The translations under genes were made by a program, and so were the position numbers. The notes below the pieces were generated by a model, which saw only the letters and a program-made list of their open reading frames with translations, was not told where the DNA came from and did not search any database. From the NCBI RefSeq assembly GCF_025152525.1, contig NZ_JALXXL010000007.1:71204-135203 (forward strand): a DNA stretch of 64,000 nucleotides. Reading direction: 5' to 3'. Position 1 is the stretch's first letter. Each line of letters starts with the position of its first letter. Positions 52,887 to 63,867 of this stretch are shown here, in pieces. This DNA comes from Corynebacterium sp. p3-SID1056. Lineage in GTDB: Bacteria; Actinomycetota; Actinomycetes; Mycobacteriales; Mycobacteriaceae.

Positions 52887-55628
52887 CTACTTCTGCGGCA
52901 GTGCTTCAAGGCGGGCGGTGACGCGCTCGAACTCTTCCTGCGCGATCTTCTGACGCACCTTGATTTTTTCCACAACCGGTGCCGGCGCATTCGCCAGGAA
53001 CTGCTCGTTCGCCAGCTTGGCACCGGTGGTATCCAGCTCCTTCTGCGCGGCGGCGAGCTCTTTTTCCAGGCGCTTCCGCTCGGCGGCAACGTCGACAGTG
53101 CCGGAAGTATCCAGCGCGACGTCGAGGTTCGCCTTGCTCAGTCGCATCTCAATGCTTGCCGACGCCGCGAAGTCCTCTGCCGGTGCCTCCACCCGCGCAA
53201 TCTGGCGCACCATGCCTTCCTGCGCGCTCAAGTCAGCCGAGGCGAAGTCCAGCTTCGCGGGCACCTTCTGCGAGGGCTTCACGCCCTGATCAGCGCGGAA
53301 GCGACGCAGCTCAGTAATGAGCTTGATGGAGTCTTCGATGCGCCGACGCGCATCCATATCGGTTGCTTCGCCACCGTTGGTGTCTGCTGCGGTCGGCCAC
53401 GCCGCAGTCGTCACCGTTTCTTCGCTAGTCAGTGCGGTCCAAAGCACCTCGGTGATGAACGGCATCGTGGGGTGCAAAAGGCGCAGCAACACATCGAGGA
53501 CGCGCCCCAGCACGATCTGCGTGTTGCGGCCGCGCTCCTTGTCTTCCGCTGACGCGTCAGCGTCAGTGCGCGGGATCTGCGTCTTCGCGATCTCGAGGTA
53601 CCAATCGCACAGTTCATCCCAGGCGAAGTGGTAGATCGCCTCGTTGGCCTTGGCGAACTGGTAGTCATCCAGGTACGCGTCCACGCGTGCGCGGAGCTCT
53701 TCGGCGCGGTCGAGGATCCAGCGGTCCGCGTCGGTCAGCGCGTCGCGCTCCGGCAGCGCGCCCACGGCAGCGCCATTCATCAGCGCGAACTTCGTCGCGT
53801 TGTAGAGCTTGGTGGCAAAGTTACGCGCCGCTACAGCGTGATCATCGCCGATCGGCAAATCCACACCCGGGTTCGCCCCGCGCGCCAGGGCGAAGCGCAG
53901 CGCATCCGCGCCGAAACGCTCGACCCAATCCATCGGGTCAATGCCGTTGCCCAGGGACTTGGACATCTTACGGCCCTTCTCGTCGCGCACCAGGCCGTGC
54001 AGGTACAGGTCCGTGAAGGGAATCTGCGGGCGGCCGTCGTTACCGGCGCCGAGCACCTCGGGGGTGGTCTCGCCCGCAAACGTGCCGAACATCATCATGC
54101 GCGCCACCCAGAAGAACAAGATGTCGTAGGCGGTCACCAGCACCGAGGTCGGGTAGAACTTCTCAAGCTCAGGTGTCTTCTCCGGCCAGCCCATCGTAGA
54201 AAACGGCCACAGGGCGGAGGAGAACCACGTGTCCAGCACGTCCGGATCCTGCTCGTAGCCTGCCGGCGGCTCTTCGTCCGGGCCGACGCACACCACGTCT
54301 CGCTGGCCGTTTTCGTCCTCCGGCCCGTACCAGATCGGGATGCGGTGGCCCCACCACAGCTGCCGCGAGATGGTCCAATCGTGCATGTTGTCCACCCAGT
54401 CGAAGTAGCGCTTCTCCATCGACTCGGGGTGGATCTTCGTATCGCCGTTGCGCACCGCGTCGCCCGACATCTGGGCGAGCTTGTCCACCTTGACAAACCA
54501 CTGCAGGGACAGGCGCGGCTCAATCGGCTCTCCGGAGCGCTCCGAGTGCCCCACCGAGTGCACGTACGGGCGGACTTCCTTCACAATGCGCCCCTGTTCA
54601 GCCAGCGCTTCGCGCACAGCGACGCGCGCCTCTTCCCGGCTCATCCCGTCGAAGCGAGTCCCCGTGTTCGCGATGCGGCCCTGCTCGTCCATGATGATGG
54701 GCATGTCCAGGTCGTGGCGCAGGCCCATCTCGTAGTCGTTCGGGTCGTGCGCCGGGGTAATCTTCACCGCGCCGGTGCCCAGCTCCATATCGACGTAATC
54801 ATCTGCGATGACCTTCAGCTTCAAGTCGTCGCGCAGCGGGTGGTCAAACTCCTCACCGATCAGGTGCGCGTAGCGCTCGTCGTCCGGGTGGACCGCGATG
54901 GCGACATCGCCCAGCATCGTCTCGACGCGGGTGGTGGCGACGACGAGGTGCGGCGCCGCGTCGTCAAGCGAGCCGTAGCGAATGGAGACGAACTCACCCT
55001 CGACGTCCTTGTACACGACCTCGATATCCGACACTGCGGTCTCCAGCACCGGCGACCAATTGACCAGGCGGTAGTCGCGGTAGACCATGCCAGCGTCGTA
55101 CAACTTCTTGAAGATGGTCTGCACGGCCTTCGACAGACCCTCGTCTAAGGTAAATCGCTCGCGCGACCAATCGACGGAGTCGCCGATTGCCCGCATCTGC
55201 GTGGTAATCGTGCCGCCGTACTGCTCTTTCCACTCCCAGACGCGGTCGATGAACTCCTCGCGGCCGTAGTCGTAGCGATCCTTGCCCTCCTCGGCCTTGA
55301 GCTTCGCCTCGACCTTCGTCTGGGTCGCAATACCGGCGTGATCCATGCCCGGCAGCCACAGCACTTCAAAGCCCTGCATACGCTTGCGGCGCACCAGGGA
55401 ATCCATCAACGTGTGGTCGAGGGCGTGGCCCATGTGCAGCTGGCCGGTCACATTCGGCGGCGGCAGCATGACGGAGTAGGCGGGCTTGTCCGAGCTGGGG
55501 TCTGCCGTGAAATACCCCGCGTCCACCCACCGCTGGTAAATGGTGGACTCGTGGTCGCCCGGCTCCCAGCTCTTGGGCAGAGCGTCCGCGCGGTTTTTGC
55601 CTACTTGATCATTCCTCGCATCAGTCAC
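52887..55628 (-). CDS. valS: Valyl-tRNA synthetase
   Basis: Class I synthetase of 913 residues that charges tRNA-Val. The HIGH motif reads [13 protein letters not shown] near residue 58; the KMSKS motif is [11 protein letters not shown] near residue 555. The editing domain lies between them ([19 protein letters not shown]). The C-terminal coiled-coil arm ends in [14 protein letters not shown]. Its length is typical of the actinobacterial enzyme. It is the first gene of a valS-folC-ATP-grasp unit. Confidence 0.98.
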   Translation of the reverse strand: MTDARNDQVGKNRADALPKSWEPGDHESTIYQRWVDAGYFTADPSSDKPAYSVMLPPPNVTGQLHMGHALDHTLMDSLVRRKRMQGFEVLWLPGMDHAGIATQTKVEAKLKAEEGKDRYDYGREEFIDRVWEWKEQYGGTITTQMRAIGDSVDWSRERFTLDEGLSKAVQTIFKKLYDAGMVYRDYRLVNWSPVLETAVSDIEVVYKDVEGEFVSIRYGSLDDAAPHLVVATTRVETMLGDVAIAVHPDDERYAHLIGEEFDHPLRDDLKLKVIADDYVDMELGTGAVKITPAHDPNDYEMGLRHDLDMPIIMDEQGRIANTGTRFDGMSREEARVAVREALAEQGRIVKEVRPYVHSVGHSERSGEPIEPRLSLQWFVKVDKLAQMSGDAVRNGDTKIHPESMEKRYFDWVDNMHDWTISRQLWWGHRIPIWYGPEDENGQRDVVCVGPDEEPPAGYEQDPDVLDTWFSSALWPFSTMGWPEKTPELEKFYPTSVLVTAYDILFFWVARMMMFGTFAGETTPEVLGAGNDGRPQIPFTDLYLHGLVRDEKGRKMSKSLGNGIDPMDWVERFGADALRFALARGANPGVDLPIGDDHAVAARNFATKLYNATKFALMNGAAVGALPERDALTDADRWILDRAEELRARVDAYLDDYQFAKANEAIYHFAWDELCDWYLEIAKTQIPRTDADASAEDKERGRNTQIVLGRVLDVLLRLLHPTMPFITEVLWTALTSEETVTTAAWPTAADTNGGEATDMDARRRIEDSIKLITELRRFRADQGVKPSQKVPAKLDFASADLSAQEGMVRQIARVEAPAEDFAASASIEMRLSKANLDVALDTSGTVDVAAERKRLEKELAAAQKELDTTGAKLANEQFLANAPAPVVEKIKVRQKIAQEEFERVTARLEALPQK

Positions 55629-55650
55629 GCTTGCCCATCATAGACCCCGT

Positions 55651-56679
<1,029 letters not shown>

Positions 56680-56696
56680 TCAAAGGCACGGCCCCA

Positions 56697-56702
56697 AGTA
56701 TA
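56697..56702 (-). promoter_or_regulatory. Candidate -10 box for mdh
   Basis: TATACT on the minus strand, 71 bases before the mdh ATG, in the 286-base mdh/TetR gap. No clear -35 box is seen. The rest of the gap shows nothing definite. Confidence 0.4.
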
Positions 56703-56911
56703 GGAAGCAACTCGCTTCATCCGCTGGCGCTACTCCCCCCGTTTGGGAGCTTTTTTGCAGGAAAATGTGTGCTTTCACAACAGCCGGGGGCATTGGGCGC
56801 GGGAGTAGGGCACGATGGAATCGTATGGCTGCAACGCAGCGGCGGGCCCTCGCTCCTATCTGTTTTGCGCTGCTTGAGGCTGTTGAAAACTGTCGAAGAC
56901 AAGGAGAAACT

Positions 56912-57688
56912 GTGACGCTGTCGCCTGAGAAGCACAACGCTGACGCTTCAGATCAGCCGCTTTCCCGCGGCGGGTCGCTCGACACCGCAGTCGACCAAGT
57001 CGTCACCACGGCGCTGCGCATGTTCGCGGACACCGGTTTTCAGGCCACAAAGTTGGAAGACATCGCTAAGGCCTCCGGCATGTCCAAGCGGAAAATTCAC
57101 TACAACTTCGGTGATAAGAAGGGGCTCTACGCGCGCGCCGTACTGCGCGCTCTGGACCTGTTGCACCCGCCGGAATCCGTGCTCAACCGCTCTTACGCGG
57201 TGCCAGTAGAGGGGATGCGACGTTTCATCGACGCCCTGTACATGGCGATCAAGGATCACCCAGAAGCGGTTGTCATCCTCTTGCGCGAACAGCTTGACCC
57301 CGCACTGGAAGACGCGGATTCGCTCTATTCGCAGCGCTCCAAAGACGTCGCTTTGCACCTCGAGCGGCTCCTACTTATCGGCCAGGACTCGGGGGCGTTC
57401 CGCCCCGGTATCTCCGCCGACGACGTACTCCTGTTGCTGATCTCCATCTGCTTCTTCCCAGCCGGAGTCGGTGATGTGGCGCAAGGATTACGGGGGGTGA
57501 ACTTCCGCTCAGAGCGCAACATCACAGGAATGCGCCGGATGGTCATCGACACCGTGATCGCGTTTTTGACCACGAGTATCTCGCCCTCGGGCTACGACAG
57601 TTACCTCGAGGCCACCCCGCCAGCGGATGCCGAGGACGCGTCAACCACGCACGACTACCTCAGCGACCCCGAAGGCGGCATTTACTAG
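56912..57688 (+). CDS. TetR-family transcriptional regulator
   Basis: Regulator of 258 residues, starting with GTG behind a strong AAGGAG. The open frame continues far upstream, but the sequence there is not protein-like. The helix-turn-helix spans about residues 25-75: [20 protein letters not shown] and [19 protein letters not shown]. The C-terminal domain matches the larger TetR proteins with a TetR_C-like helical core ([19 protein letters not shown]). It is divergent from mdh and may regulate it or itself. Its stop overlaps clpX by four bases in convergent order. Confidence 0.86.
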   Translation: MTLSPEKHNADASDQPLSRGGSLDTAVDQVVTTALRMFADTGFQATKLEDIAKASGMSKRKIHYNFGDKKGLYARAVLRALDLLHPPESVLNRSYAVPVEGMRRFIDALYMAIKDHPEAVVILLREQLDPALEDADSLYSQRSKDVALHLERLLLIGQDSGAFRPGISADDVLLLLISICFFPAGVGDVAQGLRGVNFRSERNITGMRRMVIDTVIAFLTTSISPSGYDSYLEATPPADAEDASTTHDYLSDPEGGIY

Positions 57689-58962
57689 GCCGAGCGTTTC
57701 TCGTCCGCGCTGAGGTACTCCGGTGCTGCCTCGCCGCGCACCACCGCGCCGTCGATGACAACTTGGGACACGCCTTCCCGGTCGGGCAGCTCGTACATGA
57801 TGGGCACGAGCAACTCCTCCATGATGCCGCGTAGCCCGCGGGCACCGGTTTTGCGCTCGGAGGCTTTGTCGGCGATGAGGGCGAGCGCGTCGTCGGTAAG
57901 CACGAGCTCCGCGCCGTCCATCGCGAAGAGGCGCTCGTACTGTTTCACCAGAGAGTTCTTCGGTTCGGTGAGCACGCGCACCATCGCTTCGCGGTCCAAG
58001 TCCTCCACCGTTGCGATGACCGGCAGGCGGCCGATGAACTCGGGGATGAGCCCGAACTTCACGAGGTCGCCCGGCTGCACGCTGGCCAGCAGGTTCGCCT
58101 CGTCGCGTTCGTCCTTGGAGTCGATCTCGGCACCGAAGCCGATCCCCTTCTTGCCCACGCGCTCAGCGATAACCTTGTCCAGGCCCGCGAACGCACCGGC
58201 GACGATAAACAAGATGTTCGTCGTGTCCAGCTGGATGAACTCCTGGTTCGGGTGCTTGCGCCCGCCCTGCGGAGGCACGGAGGCGACAGTGCCCTCCAGG
58301 ATCTTCAGCAGCGCCTGCTGCACGCCCTCGCCGGACACGTCGCGCGTAATCGACGGGTTCTCCGACTTACGCGAGATTTTGTCCACCTCGTCGACATAAA
58401 TGATGCCGGTCTGGGCGCGGTTGACGTCAAAGTCGGCGGCCTGCAGCAGCTTCAGCAGAATGTTTTCCACGTCTTCGCCCACGTACCCAGCCTCTGTGAG
58501 ACTGGTGGCATCCGCGATAGCAAAAGGCACGTTGAGCATGCGGGCCAGCGTCTGCGCGAGATACGTCTTGCCCGAACCAGTCGGCCCCAGCAACAAGATG
58601 TTCGACTTGGAAATCTCGACGTCCTCTTCGCGACGGCGTGACGGCGCCACCAAGGAGTCCGCCTTGATGCGCTTGTAATGGTTATACACGGCAACCGCGA
58701 GCGTGCGTTTCGCCTGATCTTGGCCGATGACGTATTGGTCCAAGAACGCGGTGATCTCGGACGGGCGGGGAAGACGCTCCGATTCGCCTGCCTGGTTCTG
58801 CTGCGAGCCGGCAAGTTCTTCCTCGATAATTTCGTTGCACAGCTCGATGCATTCGTCGCAGATGTACACGCCGCCGCCCGCGATGAGCTTGCGCACTTGC
58901 TTCTGGCTCTTGCCACAAAATGAGCACTTGAGCAGATCCGAGCTGTCGTGTGTTCCCGCCAT
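57685..58962 (-). CDS. clpX: ClpXP protease ATP-binding subunit ClpX
   Basis: AAA+ unfoldase of 425 residues that feeds substrates into ClpP. The N-terminal zinc-binding domain has [14 protein letters not shown] and ICDECIELC. Walker A is [16 protein letters not shown], Walker B is [11 protein letters not shown], and the ClpP-docking loop is [11 protein letters not shown]. The start at [16 protein letters not shown] is chosen by the conserved zinc domain; GGGAGAA lies upstream. The gene is separated from clpP1P2 by two plus-strand genes. The 266-base gap to the hydrolase gene must hold the clpX promoter, but none stands out. Confidence 0.97.
   Translation of the reverse strand: MAGTHDSSDLLKCSFCGKSQKQVRKLIAGGGVYICDECIELCNEIIEEELAGSQQNQAGESERLPRPSEITAFLDQYVIGQDQAKRTLAVAVYNHYKRIKADSLVAPSRRREEDVEISKSNILLLGPTGSGKTYLAQTLARMLNVPFAIADATSLTEAGYVGEDVENILLKLLQAADFDVNRAQTGIIYVDEVDKISRKSENPSITRDVSGEGVQQALLKILEGTVASVPPQGGRKHPNQEFIQLDTTNILFIVAGAFAGLDKVIAERVGKKGIGFGAEIDSKDERDEANLLASVQPGDLVKFGLIPEFIGRLPVIATVEDLDREAMVRVLTEPKNSLVKQYERLFAMDGAELVLTDDALALIADKASERKTGARGLRGIMEELLVPIMYELPDREGVSQVVIDGAVVRGEAAPEYLSADEKRSA
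57891..57901 (+). repeat. Near copy of the 12-mer variant (11 of 12)
   Basis: CGTCGGTAAGC preceded by T instead of G, in clpX, where the complement encodes VLTDDA. Confidence 0.35.
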
Positions 58963-59228
58963 GTGAGCTTTCTTCTCCCTGTTCCTACAGTTCACGGTCT
59001 GTGGCCGGTACGTGCCCGTGCCCAGCATGCGCCAAAAGTCCCCGGCGCAGTATGCCACACGGCCCTCGCACCCCAGGCCACAAACTGGGTTGAAAGGATG
59101 AATCCCAAGTGTAGTTGCTGCGTCAAACCGGCGACGGACGGGCGCGCATTCCCGCCCAGCTTCCGCATCGCGCCACCATTTCACGCACAATGGGACTGCG
59201 AAGAGTACCCCAACTTCAAGGAGTTCCC

Positions 59229-59993
59229 ATGACCAACCTGCACGTCAACGAGTACGGCGTAAGCACCGCGCCCGCAGTCGTGTTGCTCAGCTCAATCGCC
59301 ACAACGCACGAGGCGTGGGCGAAGCAAATCCCCGCGCTTGCCGAGCACTTCCGCGTCATCACGGTGGACCACCGCGGCCACGGGCGCTCCGAGACCGCGC
59401 GCGTCGCCCCCGGGGCCACCACGATGGACACACTGGCCGCCGACGTCCTGCACGCGCTCGATGAAGTCGGCGTGAACCGCTTCCGCGTGGTCGGACTCTC
59501 GCTCGGCGGGGCGCTCGCCCAGCACCTCGCCGCGAAGAGCGGACGAGTGGAAAAGGCGGTTTTTGCTTGCACCGCGACCTACCTCGGCGGCCCGGAGAAG
59601 TGGCGTGAGCGCACCGAAACCGCACGCACCCAGGGCATGGATGCCCTGGCAGACGGGATGATGGAGAACTGGTTTACTGAAGGCTTCCGCGCGTCCCACC
59701 CAGACGAGGTGCGCCACATCCGCGACATGGTCGCCGGAATCGACGGGGAGGCGTACGCACAAAACGGCGACGCGCTCGCCGGCTGGGACTTCGCGGACCA
59801 ACTCGGCGAGGTCACCTGCCCGGTGCTGACCATCGCTGGTGCACAGGACCCCTCGACCACGCCCGCCGAACTCGCGCGCATTGCAGAGCGCGTCGCCGGG
59901 CCGGTGGAGTCGGTGGTGATAGATCCCGGCTCGCACCAGGTAGCCATTGAGCGCCCGGAGGAATTCAACCGGGCCTTGACGCAGTTCCTGTAA
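59229..59993 (+). CDS. Alpha/beta hydrolase, 3-oxoadipate enol-lactonase-like
   Basis: Hydrolase of 254 residues. It has the pattern [19 protein letters not shown] at the start, [10 protein letters not shown], nucleophile elbow [13 protein letters not shown] near residue 90, an acid in [11 protein letters not shown] and a histidine in [12 protein letters not shown]. This order is that of PcaD and related lactonases or esterases. There are no other catechol-pathway genes here, so the substrate is uncertain. AAGGAG precedes the ATG at 59229; the frame upstream is not protein-like. Confidence 0.87.
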   Translation: MTNLHVNEYGVSTAPAVVLLSSIATTHEAWAKQIPALAEHFRVITVDHRGHGRSETARVAPGATTMDTLAADVLHALDEVGVNRFRVVGLSLGGALAQHLAAKSGRVEKAVFACTATYLGGPEKWRERTETARTQGMDALADGMMENWFTEGFRASHPDEVRHIRDMVAGIDGEAYAQNGDALAGWDFADQLGEVTCPVLTIAGAQDPSTTPAELARIAERVAGPVESVVIDPGSHQVAIERPEEFNRALTQFL

Positions 59994-60054
59994 GCCGGAT
60001 CGGCTACGCTAGTAGCGTTATCCGCACGCGAGGGAGTCCGAAAGGAACAGCGAA

Positions 60055-60678
60055 GTGAAACGCAACCGCACCCAGTCCCTTTTCGTCGCCGTCATCGCCA
60101 CGGCGACGCTTGCGGGCTGCACTGCATCCGCTGAAGAAGAGGCGCGGTTGGCCGAGCCGGTGATTGATTTCCCGGTAACCAGCACCACTGCTGCCCCCAC
60201 GACGGAAAGCTCGCCAACAGCGTCATCAAGCTCTTCAAGCGAAGACGCAGAAGACGAAGAGGCCGAAGAGACCAAGTCGTCGACGACGAAGTCTTCCTCG
60301 TCGAAGAAGACGTCCACGAAGACGTCGACAAGCAAGTCCACCTCGACGCGGAAGACAAGCACCCGCAAGGCGCCGCGCGAGGAGGTCAAGGAGCAGGTCA
60401 TCACGGAGACGATCGCGGTGGACGACGGCTCCAACGGCTGTGCCTGGCCCGAGCAGGGCGCCGGCAGCGGCAACCAGGAGTACAGCACGTTCTGCGACGG
60501 CGCGTGGGCGCGCACCGTCATGCCGGAGAACGGCCAGGAGTACTTCTGGGCATCCAAGGACGGCGGCTGGGTCAGCGTTGACCCGCACGGCACGAACGAA
60601 AACGGGGCGTGCTGGGCCCGCGAAGACTTCGCGCAGGCACCCGCTGCGGTCAAGAACGCGGTACCGTTCTGTAACTAG
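60055..60678 (+). CDS. Putative lipoprotein with Ser/Thr/Lys-rich linker
   Basis: A 207-residue protein starting with GTG behind AAAGGAAC. The lipobox is LAGC, with the lipidated cysteine at about residue 22. Residues 45-105 are a low-complexity stretch of Ser, Thr, Lys and Glu (SSSSSSEDAEDEEAEE and KTSTKTSTSKSTSTRK), probably an extended spacer through the cell wall. The C-terminal domain of about 85 residues has four cysteines (NGCAWPEQG, STFCDGAWARTV, NGACWAREDF, PFCN) that could form two disulfides, and is rich in tryptophan. I recognise no named family. A bidirectional terminator separates it from clpP2. Confidence 0.85.
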   Translation: MKRNRTQSLFVAVIATATLAGCTASAEEEARLAEPVIDFPVTSTTAAPTTESSPTASSSSSSEDAEDEEAEETKSSTTKSSSSKKTSTKTSTSKSTSTRKTSTRKAPREEVKEQVITETIAVDDGSNGCAWPEQGAGSGNQEYSTFCDGAWARTVMPENGQEYFWASKDGGWVSVDPHGTNENGACWAREDFAQAPAAVKNAVPFCN

Positions 60679-60691
60679 CTCCGTGCACACG

Positions 60692-60718
60692 AAAAGCGCC
60701 GCCCGGGGCGGCGCTTTG
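60692..60718. terminator. Bidirectional terminator between the lipoprotein gene and clpP2
   Basis: AAAGCGCCGCC pairs with GGCGGCGCTTT around a three-base loop (60693-60717). It serves the plus-strand lipoprotein gene (TTTGTCGTCTT follows) and the minus-strand clpP operon (TTTTCGTGTG follows). Confidence 0.85.
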
Positions 60719-60737
60719 TCGTCTTGAGCGAGGCGTC

Positions 60738-61358
60738 TTACGCGTTGAGCTTGCGGTAATCAAAGACCTGGTCGATGATCCCGTACTCGACAGCTTCTGC
60801 CGCAGTGAGGATCTTGTCACGGTCAGTGTCCTCGCGGACCTGCTCCGAGGTGCGCCCGGTGTGGTGGGACAGGGTGTCCTCCATCAGGCGACGCATGCGC
60901 TCGATCTCGTTCGCCTGGATCTCCAGGTCAGAGACCTGCCCCTGCGTGCCCTGGGTGGCGGGCTGGTGGATGAGCACGCGCGAATTCGGCAGCGCGGCGC
61001 GCTTGCCCGGAGCACCTGCGGCGAGGATCACTGCAGCGGCGGACGCTGCCTGGCCGAGGCAGACGGTCTGCACGTCGGGGCGGACGTACTGCATCGTGTC
61101 GTAGATCGCCATCAGCGCGGTAAACGAGCCGCCGGGCGAGTTGATGTACATGGTGATGTCGCGGTCGGGGTCCTGCGACTCGAGCACGAGCAACTGGGCC
61201 ATGATGTCGTTGGCGGAAGTGTCATCGACCTGGGTGCCGAGGAAGACAATGCGCTCCTCGAAAAGCTTGCCATAGGGGTCGATCTGCTTGGTACCGAAGG
61301 ACGTTTCCTCCAAGAACTGCGGCAGGACGTAGCGAGAGTTCGGCATCTGGAAAGTCAT
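60738..61358 (-). CDS. clpP2: ATP-dependent Clp protease proteolytic subunit 2
   Basis: Serine protease subunit of 206 residues that forms one ring of the actinobacterial ClpP1P2 tetradecamer. The catalytic serine is in [15 protein letters not shown], the histidine in [10 protein letters not shown] and the aspartate in [11 protein letters not shown]. It follows clpP1 after 33 bases. The N-terminal [20 protein letters not shown] is a processed propeptide-like region typical of ClpP2. Confidence 0.96.
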   Translation of the reverse strand: MTFQMPNSRYVLPQFLEETSFGTKQIDPYGKLFEERIVFLGTQVDDTSANDIMAQLLVLESQDPDRDITMYINSPGGSFTALMAIYDTMQYVRPDVQTVCLGQAASAAAVILAAGAPGKRAALPNSRVLIHQPATQGTQGQVSDLEIQANEIERMRRLMEDTLSHHTGRTSEQVREDTDRDKILTAAEAVEYGIIDQVFDYRKLNA

Positions 61359-61391
61359 GTATGTAGTCCTTTGCTGTGTAGGTGTTCCGGG

Positions 61392-61982
61392 TTAGTTGCC
61401 TACTGGGCCGTCGGTCTGAGCGACGTGCTCGATGACGTGGTCGACAATGCCGTATTCCTTCGCCTGCTGGGCGGTGAACCAGCGATCACGGTCAGAGTCC
61501 TTCGTGATCTGTTCGAAGGTCTGGCCGGTGTGCTCGGCGATCAGCTCGGCCATCTCACGCTTCGTCTGGGCGAACTGCTCAGCCTGGATCGCAATGTCCG
61601 CCGCAGTACCGCCAACGCCGGCGGAGGGCTGGTGCATCATGATGCGCGCGTGCGGCAGCGCGTAGCGCTTGCCCTTGGTGCCACCGGAGAGCAGGAACTG
61701 GCCCATGGAGGCAGCCAGGCCCATGCCGTAGGTCGCCACGTCGCACGGGGAGTACTTCATGGTGTCGTAGATCGCCATGCCAGCGGTGACCGAGCCGCCG
61801 GGCGAGTTGATGTAGAGGGAGATATCGCGGTTCGGGTCCTCCGCGGACAAAAGCAGGATCTGCGCGCACAGCTTGTTCGCAATCTCGTCGTCGACCTGCT
61901 GGCCGAGGAAAATGATGCGCTCACGCAGCAGGCGCTCGTAGACGGAGTCCCCGAGGTTCATGCCGTTGGTTGGCGATGTCAT
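61392..61982 (-). CDS. clpP1: ATP-dependent Clp protease proteolytic subunit 1
   Basis: Companion serine protease subunit of 196 residues, first gene of the clpP1-clpP2 operon. The catalytic serine is in [17 protein letters not shown], the histidine in [11 protein letters not shown] and the aspartate in [19 protein letters not shown] lies just before the ATG. The upstream region carries a CGC-N5-GCG element like the ClgR operator, so control by ClgR under protein-folding stress is likely. Confidence 0.96.
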   Translation of the reverse strand: MTSPTNGMNLGDSVYERLLRERIIFLGQQVDDEIANKLCAQILLLSAEDPNRDISLYINSPGGSVTAGMAIYDTMKYSPCDVATYGMGLAASMGQFLLSGGTKGKRYALPHARIMMHQPSAGVGGTAADIAIQAEQFAQTKREMAELIAEHTGQTFEQITKDSDRDRWFTAQQAKEYGIVDHVIEHVAQTDGPVGN

Positions 61983-62055
61983 ATGACGCTCCTTGAAGTC
62001 TAATCTCGTGTTGTAATGCCCCTACCCTACTCGGGGCGCCGGCCTTTGTGGCCGC

Positions 62056-62073
62056 TGTTCGCTACCGGCGTAC
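62056..62073 (-). promoter_or_regulatory. Candidate ClgR operator upstream of clpP1P2
   Basis: The plus-strand sequence TGTTCGCTACCGGCGTAC has the CGC-N5-GCG core, with A/T-rich flanks, known for ClgR sites in corynebacteria. It lies 74-91 bases before the clpP1 ATG. One central position differs from the consensus as I recall it. Confidence 0.5.
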
Positions 62074-62089
62074 ACCTACCTATGTACGC

Positions 62090-62128
62090 AAAAAGCCACC
62101 GCCTACTCATGCAGGTCAGTGGCCTTTT
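62090..62128 (-). terminator. Terminator of tig
   Basis: On the minus strand AAAAGGCCAC pairs with GTGGCTTTTT, with a one-base bulge and a loop of about 19 bases, ending in a run of five T. It lies about 40 bases after the tig stop. Confidence 0.75.
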
Positions 62129-62141
62129 GGCGTAGCGCCGA

Positions 62142-62153
62142 GCTTATCGACGC
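62142..62153 (-). repeat. Copy 7 of GCGTCGATAAGC 12-mer, minus orientation, intergenic
   Basis: Exact copy between the tig stop and its terminator; the second of the two minus-strand copies. Confidence 0.8.
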
Positions 62154-62166
62154 CTACCGCACCGGC

Positions 62167-63540
62167 TTAGTTCTCTTCAGCCTTCTCTTCCGTTTCAGCT
62201 TCAGCGGCTTCCTCTTCTTCGATCTCGCCGAAGTACTCGTTCGGGTCGACGGAGTTGCCCTTGTCGTCGGTCACGCTGGTCAGGCAGATCGCTGCGGCGA
62301 GTGCCTTGCCGCGGCGCACATCGGCGAACAGGTTGCCGATCTGGCCGGACTGCTGCAGCTGGGCCACAAATTGGTTCGGGTCCATACCGTAGGACTGGGC
62401 GGTGAACAGGATGTGGTCGGTCAGCTCCTGCTGGGAAACCTCCGGCTGCTCCTTCTCTGCCACCGCGTCGAGGAAGAGCTGCGTACGCACAGACTCCTCG
62501 GCCTGCTCGCGGGACTGCTTGTCAAACTCCTCGCGGGTCGTGCCCTGAGCCTCAAGCAGCTGCGCGAGCGCGGTCTCGTCGTGCGCCATCTGGCCGAGCA
62601 GCTGGTGGAGCTGGTTGTGCACCTGCTCTTCAACGACAGACTCCGGCAGCTCGAACTTCGCCTCGGCGAGCGCGGCCTTGAGCACCTCGTCACGGATGTT
62701 GGCGGCCTGCTCTGCCTTGGTGTTCTCCTCCAGTTCGGACTTGGTTGCCTCGCGCAGCTCCTCGACCGTGTCGTAGGCAGAGGCTTCCTGCACGAAATCG
62801 TCGTCGAGGTCCGGCAGCTTGCGCTCCTTGGACTGCTGGACGTGGACCTTGAAGGTGGCCTCCTTGTCCTTGTGCTCGCCCTGCTGGATGGTGGAGGTGA
62901 ACTCGTTGTCCTCGCCGGTCTTCATGCCACGCAGGGCGGTGTCCAGGCCCTTGATCAGGTCGTCGCCGCCGATCTGGTAGGTCAGGCCCTCGGTGGAAGC
63001 CTCCTCGACCTTCTCGCCGTCGACGAATGCCTCGATGTCGATGATGGCAAAGTCATCGGTCTTCATCTTGCGCTTGGTGTCCTTGAGCTCACCGAAGCGG
63101 GAGCGCAGGTTGTCCAGCTCCGCGTCGACAGCCTCATCGTCGATCTCGATAGCCGGAACGGTCACAGCAATCTTGGAGAAGTCCGGGACCTCAATCTCCG
63201 GGCGGACGTCGACCTCTGCAACGAACTCGACGACGTCGTTGTCCTCGATCTTGGTGATCTCGAGCTCAGGCTGCGCGAGCGGGGTCAGCTCGTGCTCGTT
63301 GATGGCCTGCTCGTAGCGCTGCGGCACCATGTCGTTGACGACCTGCTCCAAGATCGGGCCGCGGCCGAAGCGGGCGTCGATAAGCTGGCGCGGAGCCTTG
63401 CCGCGACGGAAGCCCGGGATGTTGACCTGCTGGGCGATGGACTTGTACGCCTGGTCAATCTCCTTCCCAAGCTCGTCGAAGGGAACGCTCACGTTGAGCT
63501 TCACGCGGGTCTCGCTGAGCTTCTCGACGGAAGTCTTCAC
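62167..63540 (-). CDS. tig: Trigger factor (ribosome-associated chaperone and prolyl isomerase)
   Basis: Chaperone of 457 residues that meets nascent chains at the ribosome exit. The ribosome-binding signature [15 protein letters not shown] is near residue 45. The FKBP-type domain is at about 150-245 ([19 protein letters not shown]), followed by the helical C-terminal domain and a very acidic tail ([20 protein letters not shown]). The GTG start at 63540 has AGGAG six bases before it; the open frame upstream has no conserved sequence. LIDAR after the signature is encoded by a copy of the repeated 12-mer. Confidence 0.97.
   Translation of the reverse strand: MKTSVEKLSETRVKLNVSVPFDELGKEIDQAYKSIAQQVNIPGFRRGKAPRQLIDARFGRGPILEQVVNDMVPQRYEQAINEHELTPLAQPELEITKIEDNDVVEFVAEVDVRPEIEVPDFSKIAVTVPAIEIDDEAVDAELDNLRSRFGELKDTKRKMKTDDFAIIDIEAFVDGEKVEEASTEGLTYQIGGDDLIKGLDTALRGMKTGEDNEFTSTIQQGEHKDKEATFKVHVQQSKERKLPDLDDDFVQEASAYDTVEELREATKSELEENTKAEQAANIRDEVLKAALAEAKFELPESVVEEQVHNQLHQLLGQMAHDETALAQLLEAQGTTREEFDKQSREQAEESVRTQLFLDAVAEKEQPEVSQQELTDHILFTAQSYGMDPNQFVAQLQQSGQIGNLFADVRRGKALAAAICLTSVTDDKGNSVDPNEYFGEIEEEEAAEAETEEKAEEN
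63374..63385 (+). repeat. Copy 8 of GCGTCGATAAGC 12-mer
   Basis: Exact plus-strand copy inside minus-strand tig, 1.2 kb from copy 7; the complement encodes Leu-Ile-Asp-Ala with CTT. Confidence 0.8.
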
Positions 63541-63617
63541 GGATAACTCCTGTACTAGTTGATTGCAAAAGATGTCTATGTACAGCAAGCCCGCTCACGA
63601 GGAGCGGGCTTGCCTTT

Positions 63618-63691
63618 GTCGGGGCGACAGGATTTGAACCTGCGACCCCCTGCTCCCAAAGCAGGTGCGCTACCAAGCTGCGCCACGCCCC
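63618..63691 (-). tRNA. tRNA-Pro (anticodon TGG)
   Basis: A 74-base cloverleaf on the minus strand. The acceptor arms are CGGGGCG and CGCCCCG with discriminator A, the D-loop has AGCTTGGTAGCGC, the anticodon stem CCTGC/GCAGG encloses TTTGGGA, and the T-arm contains GTTCGAATCC or its close equivalent. CCA is not encoded. It lies upstream of tig on the same strand, the usual corynebacterial position. Confidence 0.95.
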
Positions 63692-63830
63692 GCAATTTCA
63701 CGACGTGAGCTGCGATAAAGCAGAGTGTTGGGGCACCCCACAAACTCACGCCAAGCAATTGTAGCGTGCAGCTCGCATAATACAGAATTCAGCCCCGCCA
63801 ACCTCCAATGGATCGGGCGCGGATCTTCGC

Positions 63831-63867
63831 TGATGACTGGTTTGTCAAAAGCGCAAACCAGTCATCA
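63831..63867. repeat. Perfect 14-base inverted repeat
   Basis: TGATGACTGGTTTG and its complement CAAACCAGTCATCA flank a nine-base loop. No T-run follows on either strand. It lies in the gene-free 63692-64000 stretch, which otherwise shows only a T7G7 run and a possible mobile-element edge near 63949. Confidence 0.75.

Noticed and set aside
53628..55148. A 506-codon plus-strand frame opposite valS
   Set aside because: Antisense shadow of a strongly conserved synthetase; no ribosome site or motif.
60180..60370. Short repeats in the lipoprotein gene that could suggest a repeat array
   Set aside because: They are Ser/Thr/Lys codon repeats of a linker, without CRISPR-like spacing. No CRISPR array was seen anywhere in the window.
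62119..63546. A 475-codon plus-strand frame opposite tig
   Set aside because: Leu/Val-rich mirror of the acidic tig codons, with no support.
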